From positions 1-37,589 of the forward strand of contig NBLM01000012.1 in NCBI GenBank assembly GCA_002084585.1: a stretch of DNA of 37,589 bases, read 5' to 3'. Both the position numbers and the translations under genes were made by a program. Positions within the stretch are counted from its first letter, which is position 1; every line of letters begins with the position of its first letter. This stretch comes from Planctomycetales bacterium 4572_13 (lineage in GTDB: Bacteria > Planctomycetota > Phycisphaerae > Sedimentisphaerales > Anaerohalosphaeraceae). Below, one piece after another: positions 8,491 to 16,011 of the stretch. Below the pieces are notes generated by a model. That model ran no database searches. It was not told the DNA's origin and worked only from the letters and a program-made list of their open reading frames with translations.

Positions 8491-8542
8491 TAAGAGTTCA
8501 AGCTTTAGCTTGTTCTTGACACACTAAAGTGTGAACTCTTAC
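8490..8542. repeat. three-way-junction palindromic element
   Basis: Outer arms GTAAGAGTTCA (8490-8500) and TGAACTCTTAC (8532-8542) enclose two inner hairpins, CAAGCT-TT-AGCTTG and ACACT-AA-AGTGT. The same plan (outer stem or adjoining hairpin pairs) recurs at 11471-11512, 26557-26606 and 27150-27262. The right outer arm contains the ileS stop codon (TTA at 8539-8541 on the plus strand). This looks like a REP/MITE-type short element; mobility is inference. Confidence 0.7.
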
Positions 8543-11391
8543 AATCCCGCCACAACCTCTGCACATCGATCACACAAATCAGAATACTCAGCATTCTGCC
8601 CGACGCTCGAATAATAATACCAGCACCGTTCGCACTTGGGATGTGAACATTTCCCGGCGGACACCTTGAGTACATCGCCCTTTACGATGCTGACCTCGCT
8701 GACAATACACAATGACGCGAATGTTTCGATACCCATATCATTGATAACAGCCAACAATTCATCGTCATCGGTTTCGATGGTGATCGCCGCTTCTTGATTA
8801 CTTTTGATGATCTGTTCATCCCGCAAGCCCTCCAGCGACTTGAGAACCTCATCCCGTAACGCCATAATACGGTCCCACTTAGCCGCATTGGCCGTCGGGT
8901 CAATCACTTTGTCAGCAACCGGCATCGAAACCAGATGCACCGTATCAACATCCTCGCTCTTATATTCAATCGCCGCCCACGCTTCTTCGGCGGTATGAGC
9001 CAACACCGGCGCCAGCATTCGCACCAGTGCATCAAGGATACTGTACATCACGGTCTGTCCGCTGCGGCGACCCACACTGTCGGTCGCGTCGCAATACATC
9101 CGGTCCTTGAGAACATCCATATAGATACTGCTCATCTCAATCGTACAGAAATTATAGATTTTCGTAAACACACGATGAAATGCGAAATTATCATATGCCT
9201 GATGCACCTCAGTAATCAGCGTATTCAACTTTTCCACGGCCCACTGATCGATCAGCGGCATATCCTTATAATCCACCGATATTTCAGCCGGAACAAAACC
9301 GCTAATATTGCTCATCAGATACCGCAGCGTATTGCGAATCTTTCGATACGCATCCTGCAGCCGCCCGATCAGTTCGTCGCTGCACCGCATATCCTCCTGA
9401 TAGTTCACGCTGGACACCCACAGCCGCAGAATATCAGCACCGTATTTTTCCACCTCTTCCAACGCACTGACATAGTTACCCGCCGACTTGGACTGCTTCA
9501 TTCCTTTGTCATCGACAGTAAAGCCGTGCGTCAGCACCGTCTTAAATGGCGGTTTACCTGTGGCCCCCAAAGCGGGCAACAGCGAAAGCTGGAACCAGCC
9601 GCGATGCTGATCGGACCCTTCCAGATACAAATCGACCGGCACCTCATACCCCGCCATTTCGATCACGCTGTGCCAACTGCACCCGGACTCAAACCACACA
9701 TCAAAGATGTTTTCTTCTTTTGTCAAATCGTCCCAGCTAAAGCCATCGGGCAATTGGAAATCGTCGCCGAGGATTTCTTTTGGTGAATCGGTAAACCAGC
9801 AGTTTGACCCTTTTTGCCCAACATACTTTGCGACCGCCATGGCGGACTCTTTCGTCAACAAGGCATCACAGTTGCTATTAATGAATGTAGGAATCGGCAG
9901 CCCCCATGACCGCTGGCGGCTGATACACCAGTCCGGCCGCGATTCCAGCATCCCCTGGATCCGCTTTTGACCCCAATCAGGAATCCACTTAACATCGTCG
10001 ATTTGCTCCAGCGCCATATTCCGCAAGCTCTTATTGCCGAATTTTTCAATGTCCCTGTCCACACCGACAAACCATTGTTCCGTCGCCCGAAAGATCACTG
10101 GCATCTTGCTCCGCCAGCAATGCGGATAACTATGCAGCAGGTCGGCTTCGTGTACCAGTAGCCCTAACTTTCGCAGATGTTCGTTGACTTCGGCGCTTAC
10201 TTTCAAGACACTCTTGCCGCGCAGCCATTCGGGAACGGTCTCATCATAACAACCATTATCCATCACCGGCGAATAGACTGCCAGCCCGTACCGCATTCCC
10301 TCCATATAGTCCTCGGTCCCGTGGCCGGGCGCGATATGGACAATGCCCGTGCCGTCCTCGGTCGTTACATATTCAGCATTGATAGCAAAATACGCATCTC
10401 TGTCCGTCGGATTTTCCTCAATATATGGATGCACATAACGCAACCGTTCAAGTGCGGTTCCCTTAACCGATTCGCTAACCGAATACTGCCCCTCTTCCAG
10501 CCCCGCCGCGGCGACAACCGCTTCAAGCCGTTCGGCGCAGATAATCGATGTGAATTTTGTACCGTCCTTGTCGTATGTCAGGCCGACATACTCCAGCCTA
10601 GGATGCATCGCCACCGCTAAGTTCGCCGCCAGCGTCCACGGTGTAGTCGTCCAGATCATAAAGCAAACTTTGGTGTCGCCTGGGGCCAGTCCCATTTCGC
10701 AAATTTTCGCCGCGCTGTCATCGTCCATCGGAAAATTAACATAAATACTGGACGAGGTAACATCTTCGTATTCGAGTTCCGCATCCGCCAACGCCGTCTC
10801 ACACCCAATCGACCAATGAATCGGCTTGAGCTGCTTATAAACCAGCCCATTACCGACCAACTCGGCGAAAATCTCTAAAATCCCCTGCTCATACTGCGGC
10901 TTCAGCGTCAGATACGGATTCTTAAAATCACCAAACACCCCCAGCGCCTTAAACTGCTTGGTCTGATGCTTGACGAATTTCGAGGCGTATTTCTGGCATT
11001 GTTTGCGTATTTCCGGCTTGGACATCGACTTGGCCCGCTCGCCCAGTTCCGCCATCACCTTGACCTCAATCGGCAGGCCGTGGCAGTCCCAACCCGGTAC
11101 ATACGGCGCCTTGTGGCCAGTCATCGTCTTGTACTTGACGACAAAATCCTTGAGTACCTTGTTAATGACATGGCCCATATGAATATCGCCATTGGCATAC
11201 GGCGGGCCGTCGTGCAGCAGATACAGCGGCGACCCCTCACGGGCGGCGAGTATCTCAGTATAAATATCCCGCTTTTCCCACGCCTTGCGCTGTTGCGGCT
11301 CCCGCTGAGTTAAGTTCGCCTTCATCGCAAAACCCGTCTTTGGCAGGTTCAGCGTACCCCGATATCCCTTTTTCTTGTCCTTATCCGACAT
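8539..11391 (-). CDS. ileS: isoleucyl-tRNA synthetase
   Basis: A 950-residue class I aminoacyl-tRNA synthetase that charges tRNA-Ile in the cytoplasm. The HIGH-type signature appears as PPYANGDIHMGHVINK near residue 65, and VPGWDCHGLPIEVKV follows. The KMSKS loop is present as GMKQSKSAGN at about residue 620. The editing (CP1) domain includes the TTPWTL motif (IWTTTPWTLAANLAVA). The C-terminus ends in a zinc ribbon with CSHPKCERCW and CDRCAEVV, as in the bacterial-type enzyme. AAAGGAT lies about 6 bases before the ATG. It is a single-gene transcription unit, convergent with the pilus operon, and its stop codon lies in a palindromic repeat arm. Confidence 0.98.
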   Translation of the reverse strand: MSDKDKKKGYRGTLNLPKTGFAMKANLTQREPQQRKAWEKRDIYTEILAAREGSPLYLLHDGPPYANGDIHMGHVINKVLKDFVVKYKTMTGHKAPYVPGWDCHGLPIEVKVMAELGERAKSMSKPEIRKQCQKYASKFVKHQTKQFKALGVFGDFKNPYLTLKPQYEQGILEIFAELVGNGLVYKQLKPIHWSIGCETALADAELEYEDVTSSSIYVNFPMDDDSAAKICEMGLAPGDTKVCFMIWTTTPWTLAANLAVAMHPRLEYVGLTYDKDGTKFTSIICAERLEAVVAAAGLEEGQYSVSESVKGTALERLRYVHPYIEENPTDRDAYFAINAEYVTTEDGTGIVHIAPGHGTEDYMEGMRYGLAVYSPVMDNGCYDETVPEWLRGKSVLKVSAEVNEHLRKLGLLVHEADLLHSYPHCWRSKMPVIFRATEQWFVGVDRDIEKFGNKSLRNMALEQIDDVKWIPDWGQKRIQGMLESRPDWCISRQRSWGLPIPTFINSNCDALLTKESAMAVAKYVGQKGSNCWFTDSPKEILGDDFQLPDGFSWDDLTKEENIFDVWFESGCSWHSVIEMAGYEVPVDLYLEGSDQHRGWFQLSLLPALGATGKPPFKTVLTHGFTVDDKGMKQSKSAGNYVSALEEVEKYGADILRLWVSSVNYQEDMRCSDELIGRLQDAYRKIRNTLRYLMSNISGFVPAEISVDYKDMPLIDQWAVEKLNTLITEVHQAYDNFAFHRVFTKIYNFCTIEMSSIYMDVLKDRMYCDATDSVGRRSGQTVMYSILDALVRMLAPVLAHTAEEAWAAIEYKSEDVDTVHLVSMPVADKVIDPTANAAKWDRIMALRDEVLKSLEGLRDEQIIKSNQEAAITIETDDDELLAVINDMGIETFASLCIVSEVSIVKGDVLKVSAGKCSHPKCERCWYYYSSVGQNAEYSDLCDRCAEVVAGL

Positions 11392-11423
11392 TTCGTATCC
11401 TTTAGCTGAAATTCAAAGCGGCT

Positions 11424-11452
11424 ATCCTACGCCCAAACCCCCATTTTGTCAA
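11424..11452 (-). promoter_or_regulatory. sigma70-type promoter of ileS
   Basis: On the minus strand, TTGACA (plus 11447-11452) and TAGGAT (plus 11424-11429) are separated by exactly 17 bases. The -10 box is about 33 bases from the ileS ATG. No T-box hallmarks are visible in this short leader. Confidence 0.75.
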
Positions 11453-11470
11453 GCCAACATTAAGCAACGG

Positions 11471-11512
11471 GTGGCACGATCAAGCTCTGCTTGGCCGTGT
11501 GAGGCACACAAG
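11471..11512. repeat. double-hairpin palindromic element
   Basis: Two adjacent hairpins: CACG-AT-CAAGC-TCT-GCTTG-GC-CGTG (11475-11499) and GTGTG-AGG-CACAC (11497-11509). The first resembles the CAAGCTTTAGCTTG hairpin at 8499-8512. It lies between the divergent ileS promoter and queG, and belongs to the same family as the other elements listed. Confidence 0.6.
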
Positions 11513-11562
11513 CCAAATACAATAACATTGAACATTTTGCCTAAAACATTTAACATAGCCAC

Positions 11563-12540
11563 ATGAGTTTAGAGGCGGAAATCAAGCAAAAGGCCCTCGA
11601 TCTTGGCTTCGATGCGGCGGGCATTACCACAGCTGAGCCGGTGGATGCGGCCCATTCGGAGTATTTCCGAAAATGGCTGGATGACGGATGCGCCGCGGAA
11701 ATGGACTATATGCACCGCAATATCGACAAACGCTTTGATCCGGGCCAATTGCTCAAAGGCGCAAAGTCGATTATCTGCGTGGCCCTGAACTATCGCCCTG
11801 CCACTGATGAACTGCTGGAAAATCCACCTGTCCGCATCGCCCGGTTTGCTCAATACGAAGACTATCACCCCTTCATTAAAGACCGGCTCTTCCAACTGGC
11901 CGAATTCACAAAAGCGGAGCGGCGCGAGCCGCCCGATGGCGACTCAAAACATGCCCGCGCGGATCAAATAAAATTCAAGGCCTGCATCGATTCAGTCCCT
12001 TTGGCCGAACGCGCCTTGGCCCAACGGGCCGGATTGGGTTTCATCGGGCGAAACCGTATGCTCATACACCCTGAACTCGGCAGCCAAATCCTGCTGGGTG
12101 AATTGATGACCACGCTCCAACTTCAGCCGGACGAACCCTTCGATCAAATTTCCTGCGGCGACTGCGGCCGCTGCATCCGCGCCTGCCCGACCGGGGCCTT
12201 GAACTTCGACGGCTCCTTCGATGCCCGCAAGTGCATCAGCTACCAAACCATCGAGGCCCCTACAAAAGCGGAGCAGCCCGATGGCGACTCGAAAGATGCC
12301 CGCGCTGGCAGTTACATCTTCGGCTGCGATGAATGCATTCTCGCCTGTCCGCACGAACTGAACGCTCCGGCACGGAAAAATGCCGATTTTCAATTCCACC
12401 CCGAATGGCAAGACCTGACCCCCGACCAAATCCAAACCATGACCGCCGACGAATTCCAAAAAATCTTCGCCGACTCCGGTTTTATTCGACTGGGTCTCGA
12501 CAGATTAAAAAGAAATGTGCGGGGAAATAGGGTGGGGTAG
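11563..12540 (+). CDS. queG: epoxyqueuosine reductase, with two in-frame palindromic-repeat insertions
   Basis: A 325-residue cobalamin-dependent, iron-sulfur epoxyqueuosine reductase that performs the last step of queuosine synthesis in tRNA. The catalytic-type Asp (about D143) is in KACIDSVPLAERALAQ, followed by AGLGFIGRN. The cluster cysteines are C198-C201-C204-C208 (CGDCGRCIRACPTGAL) and C224, C255, C258, C262 (GCDECILACPHEL). The HEAT-repeat tail of longer QueG proteins is absent, as in many short homologues. Two loops read KAERREPPDGDSKHARA (about 117-133) and KAEQPDGDSKDARA (about 235-248). These are near-identical at DNA level and match an intergenic repeat, so they are insertions (see repeat entries). 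No clear Shine-Dalgarno precedes ATG 11563. Confidence 0.92.
   Translation: MSLEAEIKQKALDLGFDAAGITTAEPVDAAHSEYFRKWLDDGCAAEMDYMHRNIDKRFDPGQLLKGAKSIICVALNYRPATDELLENPPVRIARFAQYEDYHPFIKDRLFQLAEFTKAERREPPDGDSKHARADQIKFKACIDSVPLAERALAQRAGLGFIGRNRMLIHPELGSQILLGELMTTLQLQPDEPFDQISCGDCGRCIRACPTGALNFDGSFDARKCISYQTIEAPTKAEQPDGDSKDARAGSYIFGCDECILACPHELNAPARKNADFQFHPEWQDLTPDQIQTMTADEFQKIFADSGFIRLGLDRLKRNVRGNRVG
11908..11960 (+). repeat. palindromic element inside queG, copy A
   Basis: Starts ACAAAAGCGGAGC, contains the hairpin GCGGC-GCGA-GCCGC (11919-11932), then CCCGATGGCGACTC and ATGCCCGCGC. It adds roughly 15 codons in a surface loop just before the catalytic FKACIDS region, compared with my memory of E. 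coli QueG. It matches copy B except for a 9-base gap and a few substitutions, and it resembles the element at 27150-27262 (shared AAAAGCGG, GNRA-like hairpin loop, CCCGATGG). Confidence 0.75.
12261..12308 (+). repeat. palindromic element inside queG, copy B
   Basis: Starts ACAAAAGCGGAGC and continues GCCCGATGGCGACTC and GATGCCCGCGC, nearly identical to copy A but with 9 bases of the hairpin missing, so the frame is kept. It encodes KAEQPDGDSKDARA between the TIE and FGCDEC motifs of QueG, a linker that varies in the family. Confidence 0.75.
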
Positions 12541-12554
12541 AAAACAGATTGCAC

Positions 12555-12592
12555 AAAAAAACGGCGGCGTGAGAGAGGGGGCATCGCGCCGC
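12555..12592 (-). terminator. intrinsic terminator of the Cys-rich small gene
   Basis: Read on the minus strand, GCGGCG (plus 12587-12592) pairs with CGCCGC (plus 12564-12569) across a 17-base loop and is followed within 2 bases by seven T. It lies about 38 bases after the stop of the gene at 12630-12926. Confidence 0.55.
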
Positions 12593-12629
12593 AGTGCTTT
12601 TCACAAAAGAGTTGTTTTGGGGGGTACGC

Positions 12630-12926
12630 CTATTCTGTATCCTTGCTGCATTTCTCACAGGTACAGTCCTTGCCGCATTCCGGTTTTGGTGCGGGCTTTT
12701 TATCCTTATCACAGGTTCCGGATTGGCCGCATGTCGGCTCCGGCTCTGGTTCCGGTTCCGGTTTCGGCGCCGGTTTTGGCTTGGTGCATCCGCCGCCGCA
12801 AAGATACTCAACATCGACGGTCAATGCCGCGTCGTCTTTATCTTTATCGCAGGGGCCGCCGCACGCGAAAACCGCGCTGGTGCTAAAGATCATCATTAAG
12901 GCCAACAACAGTGTAATCGTTTTCAT
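12630..12926 (-). CDS. small secreted Cys-rich protein with Pro-Glu/Lys repeats
   Basis: A 98-residue protein with a clear Sec signal peptide (MKTITLLLALMMIFSTSAVFA, about 21 residues). The mature part has ten cysteines in pairs (CGGPC, CGGGC, CGQSGTC, CGKDC, CTCEKC), separated by lysine-rich and PKPEPEPEPEP linkers. This suggests a periplasmic or exported metal-binding or disulfide-rich peptide. I do not recognise a named family. AAGGGAAG is about 5 bases before the ATG, and a TATAAT box is about 36 bases upstream of the ATG. The codons are not obviously biased and the Pro-Glu tract is slippage-prone, so its length may vary between strains. It is monocistronic, between a convergent queG and a minus-strand terminator. 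Confidence 0.75.
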   Translation of the reverse strand: MKTITLLLALMMIFSTSAVFACGGPCDKDKDDAALTVDVEYLCGGGCTKPKPAPKPEPEPEPEPTCGQSGTCDKDKKPAPKPECGKDCTCEKCSKDTE

Positions 12927-12961
12927 GGTTCTTCCCTTTCAGTCTGTTTTCAAAAGCTCGC

Positions 12962-12967
12962 ATTATA
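12962..12967 (-). promoter_or_regulatory. -10 box of the Cys-rich small gene
   Basis: A perfect TATAAT on the minus strand, 35 bases upstream of the gene's ATG. No good -35 box is visible 16-18 bases further upstream. Confidence 0.4.
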
Positions 12968-13088
12968 GTCTATTTAACAACCATACGCCCGGTATCGGCG
13001 GTTTGTTTGAAAGAATAAAAATATTTTCGCATAATTCAAACCGATGATTATTTATGGGAATTGGACAGTGTTTGGGCAAAAATACACC

Positions 13089-13577
13089 TTATTGCGGCTC
13101 TATGCTATTTTTGTGGCCTTTCAGAGTATTATGAAGCATTTGAAAATGTCGCTCTGTTTCGGTGGACAGAAACTCTAATGTCTCCTGAATCTCCTGACCG
13201 TCGCCGGAGAGAATCTCAAAAAAGTTCTTCTCAAGCAGCGCCTCTTCAAGCTTCATCGCCAATGACAGGGCATTGATCAACTCAAAATCCGGTTCGGCGG
13301 CTCGGTCGGTCAACCCGTTTACATAATTGATCGAAAACTGAACCGCATCGATCGAAAATCGTTCGACAATGACCATCGCGGAATCTTCCTGCAGCAGGGT
13401 TCTGATCTTGTTCAGACACGCGGCATGCTTGAGTTCTTCCCGAGCGAGATCGGCCCAGAAGTTGGTGCCGTCATCAAACCGCGTCGAATACGCTCGATAC
13501 AGTCGCGCAATGGCTTGCTCGTGCTCCGAAAGCGTCTTCAACAAAGCATCGGGATCCCTCGCAGTTCTGTACTCCAC
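13089..13577 (-). CDS. ferritin-like (rubrerythrin-type) helical protein
   Basis: A 162-residue all-helical protein starting at GTG, with AGAGGG about 6 bases upstream. Helix motifs carry Glu and His at ferritin-like spacing: SEHEQAIARLYRAY, FWADLAREELKHA (ExxH), LAMKLEEALLEKNFFEIL and TETERHFQML (ExxxH). It matches the rubrerythrin/ferritin-like fold with a possible di-iron site, but lacks the rubredoxin CxxC tail. A paralogue lies at 24563-25039 (FWWQLVIEESNHA, ALKIEMSAGEIHF). Peroxide or iron handling is inferred from fold only. It starts 24 bases after the end of the broken phosphofructokinase gene and probably shared its transcript. Confidence 0.7.
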   Translation of the reverse strand: MEYRTARDPDALLKTLSEHEQAIARLYRAYSTRFDDGTNFWADLAREELKHAACLNKIRTLLQEDSAMVIVERFSIDAVQFSINYVNGLTDRAAEPDFELINALSLAMKLEEALLEKNFFEILSGDGQEIQETLEFLSTETERHFQMLHNTLKGHKNSIEPQ

Positions 13578-13601
13578 GATTACCCTCTCAATTAATACAA
13601 T

Positions 13602-14754
13602 CTATACCGTTGGCAAATTACCGAGGAATTCAGTCTTGGGCAGTGTGCCGACCAGCGGTCGGGCGTATTCGAGAAACGCCTCGGTCATGCCGTTGCCGTC
13701 GGCGTTGATGAACTCATCCGGAACGCTCTTGGTATGCTCGGCGACATTGGCCAGATCGGTGCGGAAGTATTCCACGCCGTAGTCGGCGCCGTTGCCGGTT
13801 CGCTTCATCGCGACCGAGCCGTTGTCATATTTCAGCGACATTCGGACCGCCTGTCGTCCGCATTCGGCGGCTTCTTCGGCATCCGTTTCGGACTGTAAGC
13901 CCGCAAAGCTGCGTTGCAGATAGCCGAATGTATCGGCGCGGACCCGTTTGATCTTCAGGTTACTCTTGATCTGGCCGGACAGGAAGTCCGCTAGGGCGCC
14001 GCTGCCGGAGAGCTGCACATTGCCGTGTGCGTCGCGTTCGGCGTTTTCAGTCATCTTTTCGGCCCAGGTAACACCGTCAACATCGCCGATGCCCTCACTG
14101 ACGGCGATCACGCAGCGGCCATACTTTGTATAGCACGCGTCGACTTCGGCCAGAAATTTGTCCATCGGGATGGGTCGTTCGGGAATATAGATCAAATGCG
14201 GTCCATCGTCGTCGCGCTGTTTGGCCAGTGCGGCGGCCCCGGTCAAAAAGCCCGCGTGCCGACCCATGATGACATCGATCTTAACACCCGACAAAGCCCG
14301 GTTGTCCAGATCATCGCCCATCAATGCACAGGCCACAAACTTACCCGCCGTGCCAAAGCCGGGGCAGTGGTCAGTAACGAGCAGGTCGTTGTCAACGGTT
14401 TTGGGGATATGGAAGGCCTTGAAGTTGTAGCCGGTCTTCATTGCCATCTCGTTAATGAGGTAGCAGGTGTTGGCCGAATCGTTGCCGCCGATCCCGCTGG
14501 CAGTATTCCGCATCCGGTTTGTCCCGGCTGGAACCCAGCGCTGCCGATGGCGAAAAAGAAACTCTCTGGAGCGTTTCGATGGATAACTTCCGCAAATCGA
14601 TGAACTTTTCCGCAACGATACCGGCCACCGCATGAACGCCGCCATAGACATTTTCGATTTCTTTGTGCTTGCACGCTTCGCCGATGACGCCGACGAGCGA
14701 GGCATTGATCACGCCGGTTGGCCCGCCGGATTGACTGACAATTGCATTTGCCAT
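13602..14754 (-). pseudogene. pyrophosphate-type 6-phosphofructokinase, frameshifted
   Basis: Two overlapping frames together encode one phosphofructokinase. Frame 1 starts at ATG 14754 with MANAIVSQSGGPTGVINAS (the GGxxxGxN nucleotide/PPi motif) and reaches PSAALGSSRDKPDAEYC near 14510. Frame 2 then resumes with IGGNDSANTCYLINEMA, HIPKTVDNDLL (substrate Asp) and IMGRHAGFL, and runs to the stop at 13602. Homologues have about 30 residues between the GSSR and GGND motifs; here only about a third remain. So roughly 15-20 codons are deleted and the frame changes near 14500. GGNDS in place of GGDGS points to the PPi-dependent group (fructose-6-phosphate phosphorylation with PPi). It is either a recent pseudogene or an assembly error. 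An IS4 relic lies directly upstream. Confidence 0.8.
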
Positions 14755-14867
14755 GATTTTGTTGACCTTTCGTGTCTTTTCAGTATTAGTTATTGCTTCA
14801 ATTTTGGACTTTTCGCGACCAGTGATTATACACCGCCAACGGAAAAAAACAAGGAACAAATAGGGTT

Positions 14868-15003
14868 GATCCATTTGAAGAACAGTTCGATCTTCCAACG
14901 GCATTTGTAAAGCCGTGCGATGGTCAATGCGTCCAGAGTAAAGTTGTTTGTCAGAAATGCAAATTTCTTGTTTGTGTCCAAACCAAAAACAATTCGAAAT
15001 GAT
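14868..15003 (-). pseudogene. IS4-family transposase relic
   Basis: On the minus strand a stop-free stretch reads FRIVFGLDTNKK, FAFLTNNFTLDALTIA and RLYKCRWKIELFFKWI. LTNNF...LTIA and the Y-x2-R-x3-E-x6 spacing (YKCRWKIELFFKW) match the C-terminal DDE region (YREK signature) of IS4 transposases. The frame is cut by a stop upstream (near 15025), and the sequence diverges right after KWI, where the phosphofructokinase leader begins. Only about 45 codons remain and no terminal inverted repeats were seen. The rest of the 14755-15192 gap shows no gene I can support. Confidence 0.7.
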
Positions 15004-15192
15004 TGACGATTGGGAGGCAGAGAGAATTATTGATATGGCCCAAATGAATGAAGAGCAAGCTATATCAAACGAGTAATCAGTTGATTGAGCGGATTATTAA
15101 TACTCAAGATACAACTGCGGAACACCATTGCACTACACTCACTGTTGCTTCATCTGGCAAGCAATGGCTGGATATCGCATTTCATCTTTATC

Positions 15193-15837
15193 TTAGCGCA
15201 TCACCCAGGTTTGTTTGATTTCTTTCATTGTTACGGCATTCCGGAGTTTCGGGTCGCCGGCAACAGCGTACTTGAGTTGCAGAGTTTTCTGCAGGAAGAT
15301 TTTTTGGGGGTTTCCGTCTTCGTCCTTGAGTTCAGGGTCTTCCACGACAGCGGTTTCGTTACTCAGGCCGCCGACAAACAAACAGATCTGTCTGGCCTTG
15401 GGATCGAAGTCCAGCCAGATGATGGCGAAATCGCGAGTGTTGTCGGTGCCGCGACCAACACGATGATCCTTAAAATCAAGTGATTCTAAAAACGGGTAGC
15501 TGCCCTGATGTTTTCGTTTAACCGCATTAAAAACCGCGATAGGAACCTGTTTGTCCGCGTCAACAACCTGGAATGTATCTGTGATCAATCGGCACAGGGG
15601 GTAAAATTCCACTTCATCAAGCGAGGTTTCGTTCGTTATGCTCAGGATAATGTACCAAAACCGCTGCGGCTTTGCCTGATTTGGCAGTTGCAGCGAGATC
15701 TGCTGCGGTGCGGAATAATCAATATCCAGCGTCCACTGACTGGCTTTTTGCACAACTTTCGGCTCCGGATACCCCGCAGCAACCGCCGAAATCGTCAGCA
15801 CAGACACCATTAAATAGAAGACAAATCGAGTTTTCAT
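15193..15837 (-). CDS. secreted protein of unknown function
   Basis: A 214-residue protein with a Sec signal peptide (about residues 1-21, MKTRFVFYLMVSVLTISAVAA). The mature domain is mostly beta-strand-like, with WTLDIDYSAPQQISLQLP, WYIILSITNETS and IIWLDFDPKARQICLFVGGL. The pattern, a statement of 'normal' stress followed by paired strands, resembles an immunoglobulin-like or similar sandwich. It carries no catalytic motif and only one Cys that would survive processing (PLCRL), plus ICLFV. AAGGGG lies about 9 bases before the ATG. It is a single-gene unit between the IS relic and mgtE. I recognise no family; a periplasmic location is inferred from the signal. Confidence 0.7.
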   Translation of the reverse strand: MKTRFVFYLMVSVLTISAVAAGYPEPKVVQKASQWTLDIDYSAPQQISLQLPNQAKPQRFWYIILSITNETSLDEVEFYPLCRLITDTFQVVDADKQVPIAVFNAVKRKHQGSYPFLESLDFKDHRVGRGTDNTRDFAIIWLDFDPKARQICLFVGGLSNETAVVEDPELKDEDGNPQKIFLQKTLQLKYAVAGDPKLRNAVTMKEIKQTWVMR

Positions 15838-15966
15838 AAGAAAATCCCCTTGTTATGATTGCCAAATGTTTTTATAGTACGGTGTATTTTACAATAAATC
15901 AGCCCCCGGGTAAAGCAATTTCTGTTACCTGATGCGGCATAGCTGTCTTTTTGCTATTCCAAGCCA

Positions 15967-15987
15967 AATAGCGTCAATGGCGCTATT
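15967..15987. promoter_or_regulatory. inverted repeat upstream of mgtE
   Basis: AATAGCG-TCAATGG-CGCTATT, a perfect 7-bp stem, ends 24 bases before the mgtE start codon. It could be a leader hairpin or operator. It does not resemble the large Mg2+ (M-box) riboswitch. Confidence 0.35.
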
Positions 15988-16011
15988 CAAAAGAAAAGAT
16001 TCGGGTGGCCT

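Noticed and set aside
8935-9786. Long plus-strand open frame opposite ileS
   Set aside because: Lies wholly antisense to a perfectly conserved synthetase, with His/Arg/Gln-rich composition typical of reverse-frame shadow; no domain.
14999-15076. Plus-strand 25-codon frame (MIDDWEAERI...) beside the IS relic
   Set aside because: Short, no SD, no context; the minus strand carries the transposase relic.
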